Shown here: piece by piece, positions 57,291 through 64,000 of the stretch
Numbering within the stretch: the stretch's first letter is position 1
Layout of the letters: every line of letters starts with the position of its first letter
From: Solanum dulcamara
Taxonomy: Eukaryota > Streptophyta > Magnoliopsida > Solanales > Solanaceae
Reading direction: 5' to 3'
Length of the DNA: 64,000 nt
Assembly: GCF_947179165.1 (NCBI RefSeq)
Contig: NC_077239.1
Location: 22,227,134-22,291,133, forward strand
The notes under the pieces: generated by a model
Databases searched by the model: none
What the model was told of the DNA's origin: nothing
Seen by the model: only the letters and a program-made list of their open reading frames with translations
Program-made: the position numbers and the translations under genes

Positions 57291-58960
57291 AACCATATTT
57301 GGATCATCATTATACTTTTACTTAAGTTCCATCACAAGAGACAATTGTGATGCAGTTTTAACAATAATTGCACCATCCTCTATATCTATAAGACGGACTC
57401 CCAAGAGACCAAGCATGTGCATTACATGAACTAACTCCTTCTTCTCATTCTCAATGTGAGAAACACTATTCATGGACAACCTGCTAAGAGCATATTCCAC
57501 CACATTAGCCGTACTTGGATAGTATATAATACTCATGTCACAATTTTTTGATAACTCAAGCCCTCTCAAAAAAACATATGCACATCGCACACTAACTCCT
57601 TCTACTCATCCTCAATGTGATCAACACTATTCATAGAAAATCTACTAAGAGAATTTGCCCTCATATTGGCCGTACTCGGATGTTATAAAACACTCATGTC
57701 ATAATTCTTTAATAACTCAAGCCCTCTTCTCTAGAAAAGATTTAGGTCTTTCTAATTAAACACTTACTGTAGGATCTTATAATTTGTAAACACATCAACA
57801 TGCACACTATGAAGGTAGTGCCTCAAACTCTTTAAGGTAGATATTATTGCTTCCAACTTAAGATCATGTGTGAGGTAGTTCTTCTCATGAAACTTGAGTT
57901 ACTTGGAAGCATAAGTTATGATCTTGCCATATTGGATCATTACACAACAAAGAACAATTCTAGAAGCATCAAAATACACTATGAAACCTTCTAAACCCTC
58001 TAGTATAGTCAAAACTAGGGTTGTAGTAAGTCGAGTAATCAAATCCTAAAAAATCTTCCCAAAGCATCAGACCACATAAATTTTACCTTCTTCTGATTCA
58101 ATCTTTATAATAGAGAAGCAATAGAGGAAAACTATTCCACAACTCGTCTATAGTAAACTTTTAAAAATAAGAAACTCCTGATATCTGAGAGGAGAAAGAG
58201 GTCTAGGATAACACTTAGCTTCTTTGGTAATTTGAGGATGAACTTGTATTCCCTCTCAAAAATATAATGTGGCCAAAGAACCCTATTAACCTCAACCAAA
58301 ACTCACGCTTATCGAACATACCAAATAACTGAAGGTCCTTATGAATATACAAAACAATTATCAAATGGAATGCATGCTCATTCTTGCTCTAACAATAAAC
58401 CAAGATGTCATCCATGAAGAAAATGACAAACATATTCAAACACTGTTTGAACACTTTGTTCATCAAATCTTTAAAAGTTAAAAAAACATTCGTTAGTCTA
58501 GTAGATATAACCACAAATTCATATTTACTATGTCATGTATTGAAGTCTCTCTTTCAAATGTCACATTCTCTTACTCTGAGCTTATTATAGATCGATACTA
58601 GGTTTACTTTGAGAAGAAGTTGGCTCCCTAAAGCTGGTCGAAGAAATCATCAATCTTAAGGATGGGATACTAATTCTTGATTGTGACCTTGTTCAAGTGA
58701 AGCGATCGATGCACATTCTGAGACAACCATATTTCTTATGCATGAAATAAACTAAGGACCATCCCATGGAAAGATGTTAGGTCAGATGAAACCTTTATCC
58801 AGAAGTTTCTTCAACTGATCTTTTAACTCCTTAAGCTCAGCTGAAACATTCTTATAAGGAAGGATATAGATAGGATGGGTATTTGGAAGAAGGTCTATGC
58901 TAAAGTCAGTTTCATTTTTGGGAGGGACATCTAGAAGATCTTCAAGAAACACTTCTAGGA
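57291..58960 (-). pseudogene. pol: M4 RNase H and reverse transcriptase with internal duplication
   Basis: The open piece 57318-57590 carries the RNase H/IN linker ([32 protein letters not shown]). The same segment occurs again at 57592-57752, so part of RNase H is duplicated in tandem. RNase H continues to about 58000. RT follows, with the catalytic loop FMDDILVYC near 58405 and the template-grip region near 58600. The RT N-terminus (NETDFSIDLLPNTHPIYILPY; AELKELKDQLKKLLDKGFI) lies in 58782-58970. Numerous stops. Confidence 0.83.
57431..57752 (-). repeat. 161-bp tandem duplication in M4 pol
   Basis: CTAACTCCTTCT starts both copies (57431 and 57592). Each then reads TCAATGTGA, ACACTATTCAT, CTACTAAGAG or CTGCTAAGAG, the GCCGTACTYGGAT stretch, CACTCATGTCA or TACTCATGTCA, and ATAACTCAAGCCCTCT. 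Divergence between the copies shows the duplication is not recent. Confidence 0.85.
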
Positions 58961-59500
58961 TTTCATTCACAATGTAAACTGACTAAAGGGTTGAGGTTTC
59001 TGAATTGAAATTCTTAACCCTAACCATATGGTAAAAGAAATCTTTAGAAATCATCTTTCTATCTTTAAGATAAAAGAGAAAATGATCTATAGTCACTAAA
59101 GTACTACCTTTCTGTTCTATGGCTAGCTTATTCGAAAACTGAAATTTAATGAATCAGGTTCTACAGTCGACTGAGGCATAACAAACATTTAACTAGTCCA
59201 TGCTAAGAATGTTGTTGAAATCAACCATATCTAACTCTACTAAGTCAACTAAGGTGACTTATTTAGCTAAAACTGACTCACAAATAGGAGTAGAGACTAA
59301 AAAGTGTTCTAACAGGAATTCAAGACTGATATCAAAATTCAATGCAATATAAGGAGTCACGAAAGAAAGGGTATCTTCTGGATATAATAATACATAAACA
59401 TCAAGATGAAATACCCATAACATGCCCCTGACTATATTTAGGAAGTCCTCCTGATCCTATCAAGTTTGCAGAGAAAAAAACCTACCTTGGTGTTGTTCCC
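58961..59500 (-). pseudogene. M4 aspartic protease remnant
   Basis: On the minus strand the text from about 59440 to 58990 follows the protease and spacer pattern: HLDVYVLLYPEDTLSFVTPYIALNF (about 59410-59340; the loop that should read DPGAT is YPEDT), a GMD.LNVCYASVDC stretch (about 59205-59165) and the HMVRVKNFNSETSTL spacer (about 59025-58990). Catalytic Asp is therefore not preserved. Several stops break the frame. Confidence 0.72.
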
Positions 59501-60015
59501 CACTAGTACTAAATGAGGTACCCTATTGAGTCGGGCGACATGTTAAAGGTGCTGAAGTATTAGCCTGAGTGTGCTAGCAAACATCCCTACCCTTAACTAA
59601 GGCAGATGGGCAATCCCCAATATGTGACCCTTCTTTTTATATCCAAAATACCTATCAGTATCGGCCATATACTCTCCCGGGTGATTCATAAAACACTTAT
59701 GACAGACAAGCATATACGACCACTAGTGATACTACCATGAGACTTAAGGACTAGCCTTTTATCGTTGTTAAACATAGGCATCGAAGCACTAGTAGAAGAT
59801 GGGATCGGGCTTGAATACTCCTTAACAATTAAGTTTACTCCTTCACAGTCATCTCATCCTGCTTCAAGTCGATGAACTCTTAGACCTTTTCTCCCCCAAA
59901 CTTTAGAGAAAAGAACATGTCAAGAAAATTAGCCTAAAACCTCTCTTATCAATCGGGCCTACATACTCAGTCTTGTCACCCTTTCATCACTTGTATCATA
60001 TATAAACATTTCCTA
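59501..60015 (-). pseudogene. gag: M4 gag C-terminal remnant, truncated
   Basis: Faint gag text with a knuckle region (CHKCFMNHPGEY-like, about 59705-59670, then a G.KKKGHI stretch near 59630) and capsid scraps toward 59990. The rest of gag, the leader, PBS and 5' LTR of M4 are absent because the P4 LTR starts at 60016. Confidence 0.6.
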
Positions 60016-60732
60016 TGTAATGACCCTCCATGTCTTTTTTCTAATACTGCTTCCATTTTATCGTTTAGATAATTCCTATAGTGACCCCATGTAATTTATG
60101 ACCTGTTGGCACTAGTACTTGGTGGCCTGATCGTTTGTTTGGGTTTGAGACTCACTTCCCTATTTTGGAGCCTTAATTACTTGAAAAGTTGACTTCAATT
60201 ATAACTTCAGAAAAATAACCTCAAAATAAAATTATGATTATTCCATTAGCTCCCAAATAGTGAAATTAGGCTACTATCATGGTCGGTATTACTACCGAGG
60301 CAATCATTATGAGTTTCAGGCCATTTGAAGATTTTTCCTTTGAAATTTGTCTTATGGTTGACTTCAGTCAACATTTTTGGAAAACACACTAGGATAAAAA
60401 TTCTGACAGTATGGTTAGCTTTGTATTGTTGAGTTTTATCTAGAATACCCATTCATATCCCGAGCTTTTTGATCTAATCGTGAGGACCATATAGGAATTT
60501 GGCACAAAATAGCCCTGGTGTAGGACCCAGTTGCAGTCGTAACAACCTCATATGGAAATTTTAACTGCGCCATTGAGTATGAAACATCAAATTTAGTGGG
60601 ATAACATTTCTCCTTTACACGCACGGGATTCTGAATAAATTCTGAGCACCCCATCGAAATATTTAAACTTGAGAGAAATTAACATTTCAGTTGATATGTG
60701 GTACAGTAGAATTTATTCTCCATGATTGTGGA

Positions 60733-60965
60733 CCTTAGGTCGCGTTCACAAAGTCTCAGGTTCTTGTTATCCATATTGCGGGGGCATGGCTGCATTCACG
60801 GAGGTATGTGTGTTTTGCCTCTATGTTCGTGGAGGTGTGAGGCTTTTGCCTCCACATTCATGTAACACAAGCTGCGTTCGCAAAGGCCATCATCTCTGAC
60901 CTCCCCATTCGTGGGGCACTTAGGATGCATTCAAGGGCCACTTAGGCCGCGTTCGCGGGGTACTT
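60733..60965 (+). repeat. U3 array of GCGTTCGCGG-type units in P4 LTR
   Basis: Visible units: GTCGCGTTCAC (60739), TGCATTCACGG (about 60790), ATGTTCGTGG (about 60822), ACATTCATG (about 60853), TGCGTTCGCAAAG (about 60873), CCATTCGTGGGG (about 60904) and GCCGCGTTCGCGGGG (about 60947). Spacing is irregular (about 20-50 bases), so this is a motif cluster rather than a satellite. Confidence 0.75.
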
Positions 60966-62225
60966 AGATCTCGCTTGAGAAGGCCTTACTTTGGTCTTTT
61001 AATAAAAGACCATGGATGAGACTCGACATTTAGTTCCAACTTCAAACCTCTATTTCTCTTTCGTTTTAAGCTCAAATATGCCAATTTAAAGGTCTTGAAT
61101 AAAGAGAATTTCATGGAGAATCCGTTGGTGAGCTCGGAAACTTGAGAAGAGGCTTCGTGTAAGATAAATTGATGAAACTAGTTTCTACCTTTAGTCATTT
61201 TCGGATTTAATTTATCTTTAATTTTCAAAGCTTTTATCTTGATATTTTGAGCTCAATTTTGAGTGATGTTTTAGACTTAGTAGTGAGGATTTTTTTAAGG
61301 AATGTCATGGCATAATTTTCTTTGAATAAGAGAGTTTTATTTTAGAGAAATCATTAATTTAAGATGCTACCATGTTCATTCTTTTAGCTCCAATTGTGGG
61401 AATCTTGTTGCATGATAGCTTATTTTATTTTTCCAACCCTCATTGTGTTGTAAATTGATCCTTGATCTTGGGGTTCTATTTAAAACATATTTTTAGAATC
61501 AATTATGAAATTCCAAATGCAGGTCCCATATTACCCATTTTACACCCCAAAATTAGACCATCTCCAAAAAATATAAATTTTGTGTGTAAACGACCATAAT
61601 GACATTGTGATTCTATTTGTGATAATGTGGCAGCAGTTCGAGGTCATTCAAAAAGGAAAAGCTCATACACAGCATTCTGAGACCATCCAGCCTATAGGTA
61701 GGCTACCACTTTCCTTTCTCTAGATTTAGCTAGAATGTGAGAAAGTATATTGAGATTGTTAGAATTTGCATTGGGTAGATTTTTATTATATATTAGGTGT
61801 TAGAAATCATGTTTTAGTCTTTTATTAGGTTTTTGGGTAATTGAAAGTATGTGACCCTTTCTGATATTTGTAATTATTGTAAGAGGAGTTAGATAATTAT
61901 GTTGTTGATATTGTGGAGTATGTTGGCCTTAGCATAGGTTGTAAATTTTCCTTTGTTTCCCCGTAGTCACTCTGATGGGCTTAGATCCATGTTGATAGTT
62001 TGGCCTTAACTTGGCGGTAACTTTGATCCTATGAATAACCTGATCCATAGCTCAGCAAAATTGTAACTTTTGAGATGTGTCAGCGATACTAGACCTTGTG
62101 ATTGTTCTATTTTAGTTCTGGTTCATGCTTTTGTTTTTATTAATTCACTCATAGTGAAGGTGGTTCTCCGAACTATTGCCATCCAGTTGGAAAGGAAAAT
62201 ATTCAGCACCATCAGATAAATCATT

Positions 62226-62450
62226 TGTGAGTATCTGGTTACCCAGTCCTAGTGTATGTTCTGAAATTCAATCGGGGAGCATCTGGGTACCGATCCCCGA
62301 CCTATGACGACTTGCTAGTATGGCGATCATCCGAGTACCTAGCCCTGGCCTCGATTGTACCGATGTTTTATGGTGAGCATTCTGGTACCCAGCCCCGTCC
62401 ACGACCATATTAAATATTCAGGCGATCATCTATGTCCTAATCCCGCCTCA
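62226..62450 (+). repeat. 48-bp minisatellite in P4 LTR (five units)
   Basis: Units start near 62226, 62275, 62321, 62371 and 62420; each has GYGAKCATCYGGGTACC followed by CAGCCCCG or a variant. Unit lengths are 46-50 bases and divergence is considerable. Confidence 0.75.
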
Positions 62451-63211
62451 TACCTAAAGCATTCTTAGTTTATTAACTCTTAGAGATTCTTGGTTTGGAG
62501 ATGACCTGGTTCTTTGGTTCTTGGCATCTCAGATTCTTGGTTCCTTGCCTTGATAGTTGTAGTTATTATGTGTACTAGGCGGGCTTATGGGGGTCAATAC
62601 AAGTTTTTATTTAAACTTGCACACGAGTGTCCCGACTAGGCTTATGGGGGCTCAATTGGGTGTAGTTGGCTGTAGTCCTCTTTTTCAAAATGTTTTTACC
62701 TTTTTTGCTTAGTCGGCATATGATGCCTACTATGTACCTATTGTCTTTGTACTTATACTAAACTCTACATCACCTTTCGTGGTACAGGACCGAGAACCAA
62801 CTACCATCGCAGATAAACCTAGCTTGCTATAGTCAACTTTGGAGACTTGGGTGAGCACTTGAATTTTCGGATCATATATGTCTTCTTCAGTGTGGATGTC
62901 CCATTTTTGGCCTTTTTGAGACTAGCTAGTTGATGTATATATTTTTGGTCCACTTTTGGGACTTTGACACATATTTTATTTTATAGTAGCTTTGTACTTA
63001 TGACCTAAGGTTATGGGAGGGATCTTAGATGTATATATCAGGTTTTTGTTTTACTTGCTCTTATTTAATTATATTTATTTTGGCTTTTTCCATTCTTGAT
63101 TAGTTCCTCCCTCAAACTCATTACTCGTCGTTTTGGGTTCATGAGTTGGCATACCTACTGGTGGGTAATAGTTGGTGCTATCATAACCTGAGAAATCAGG
63201 TCATGACAAGT

Positions 63212-63226
63212 TGGTATCAGAGCCCT
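63212..63226 (+). other. P4 primer binding site (canonical)
   Basis: TGGTATCAGAGCCCT is an exact match to the usual plant initiator tRNA-Met PBS, four bases after the LTR end at 63208. It is the best-preserved PBS in the window. Confidence 0.92.
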
Positions 63227-63391
63227 AGATTCATTTGTTTCATTAATACATGTTCATTCTTTGGGATGTCCATAACTTATATTCGGGAGAGTGTAGGTTG
63301 TCATTAGGAATGTTCTCTATGTTGTATCATTTCGTGCAGTTTGTGTCTTATTGGTTTCTTGAAAACCCATTTGTTTCACACTTTAAAAAGG

Positions 63392-63716
63392 ATGGTTCAT
63401 ACTCATAGTACCACCGGTGGTGATGACCTTCCATGGTCGGGTAGGCCTAGAGGCCGGTCTCTTGTCATAGGCAGGGGAGCAGCACCATCTCTTGATCCAG
63501 AGATAGTTTTGGAGCATATAGAGAAGCATTCGGATACCTCTTTTCTTCCTCAGCCCCAGGGGACACCATCAGTAGCACAACATCCACCCACACCAGTTAT
63601 GAGCCCACTGTGACAAGTAGTGATTGCTCAGTTGCTCATGGCTATCGGGGTTATACCATAGGTCCCAGCTCCAACGGCAGATAGGCTAGCATAGCAGGAT
63701 CCTCCTGCATCGCCAA
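63392..63716 (+). pseudogene. gag: P4 gag N-terminus, interrupted
   Basis: I take the ATG at 63392 (MVHTHSTTGGDD) as the gag start because it follows the PBS by about 165 bases and has the MVxTR-like basic opening of this group. Serine/arginine/glycine-rich text follows (WSGRPRGRSLVIGRGAAPS), then LPQPQGTPSVAQHPPTP. The frame meets TGA at 63611-63613 but continues in the same frame beyond it (QVVIAQLLMAIGVIP) with two more stops before 63716. There a D-family LTR starts. The capsid domain is not reached. Confidence 0.72.
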
Positions 63717-64000
63717 TGTTACACCCCACACTCTTGAGCTTGGAATGTTTCTTGTGCTTGTTAGAAGTTATCATGTGAGCCGGATAATCTATGACACTAT
63801 CAAACAACCCTAAGGAAGGGAGAATATGACAACTCATAATAGGGAAGGTTGGAAATAGAGTCAAGAGAAGTTGGAAGGAATTGGAGGCCAAGTAATGAGT
63901 CGTATGACTCAATTTACCCACGTAAGCTATTAACTTAGAAGTTTTACACACTTGATCTTCTTGAGTAGATACCAAGATTACGTGTCATGGATTACATAGG
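63717..64000 (+). repeat. Start of a second D-family LTR, cut by window end
   Basis: TGTTACACCCC at 63717 and the following text (GGATAATCTATGACACTATCAAACAAC, about 63780) match the start of the element D LTRs in the opposite orientation (complement of 26033 and 33131). GCCAA at 63712-63716 should be its left target duplication. The minus-strand frame 63628-63975 is antisense to this LTR and is not a gene. Confidence 0.8.

Larger units (their letters stand above)
60016..63208 (+). repeat. P4 5' LTR (3.2 kb)
   Basis: Begins TGTAATGACCCTCC and ends CAGGTCATGACA, followed by a canonical PBS. The TGTAATGACCC start and the U3 text (60040-60660) differ from the other families here. U3 has an array of GCGTTCGCGG-type units (60733-60965). 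A minisatellite of about 48 bp lies at 62226-62450. Minus-strand frames at 60246-60654 are chance frames within U3. Confidence 0.82.

Noticed and set aside
60246..60654. Two overlapping minus-strand frames with a plausible protein look
   Set aside because: They lie wholly within U3 of the P4 LTR, antisense to it, and carry no recognised domain.
63212..63226. Possible tRNA-Met gene
   Set aside because: Only the 3' acceptor complement is present, next to an LTR end; there are no arms or internal boxes. It is a primer binding site.
1..64000. Search for host genes, intact polyproteins, or a centromeric satellite
   Set aside because: No intron-exon gene structure, no uninterrupted gag-pol and no monomeric satellite array was seen; all long frames map to retroelement remnants or LTR text.

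Overview
The window is plant repeat DNA, read as a stack of nested and broken LTR retrotransposons. I see no host protein-coding gene. The pol fragments run protease - reverse transcriptase (RT) - RNase H (RH) - integrase (IN), the Ty3/Gypsy order. Several integrase ends carry a chromodomain-like tail (KVLWRN...TWE.EADMM). LTRs are long (about 2-3.2 kb) and primer sites match initiator tRNA-Met. This fits chromoviruses of the Del/Tekay type in a large plant genome. The overall style suggests Solanaceae heterochromatin, but that placement is inference from family resemblance only. Almost every reading frame is broken by stops and frameshifts, so coding remnants are annotated as pseudogenes.

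Layout (P = plus-strand, M = minus-strand, S = solo LTR). 1-364: edge of a minus LTR sitting in a plus LTR. 365-3788: P1 (LTR end, PBS, gag, protease, RT, start of RNase H). 3789-4229: minus LTR fragment. 4230-12290: M1, with 3' LTR (interrupted by solo LTR S2, 5983-8194) and integrase (interrupted by solo LTR S1, 9789-11756, flanked by perfect TTAGC duplications). 12303-12418: orphan plus-strand protease scrap. 12419-20945: M2, the most complete gag-pol, with its 5' LTR truncated. 20946-35950: M3, lacking its 3' end and the middle of pol. Its gag is split by element D (23197-33131), a 9.9-kb non-autonomous element with both LTRs and perfect TTTTA duplications. 35951-36837: plus LTR fragment. 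36838-48532: P2, whose integrase is split by solo LTR S3 (43808-48165), which itself contains a 1.49-kb hAT-type DNA transposon (44599-46089) with an 8-bp duplication. 48533-48818: start of a further LTR. 48819-52618: P3 pol and LTR end. 52619-55641: plus LTR fragment carrying solo minus LTR S4. 55642-60015: M4 pol and gag end. 60016-63716: P4, a 3.2-kb LTR, a canonical PBS and gag start. 63717-64000: start of a second D-family LTR, cut by the window.

Nothing here looks like a working gene system. The most notable signals are these. First, a full-length 120-nt 5S rRNA-like sequence lies inside the non-coding body of element D, antisense to it. Second, each of several LTR families carries its own array of short near-palindromic units in U3. 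Third, the nesting is well preserved, with target-site duplications giving insertion order. Fourth, P2 begins and ends with LTRs whose U3 regions look unrelated. Boundaries were placed by reading homologous copies against each other by eye; those with target-site duplications are firm, and junctions between truncated pieces are good to roughly 10-30 bases.
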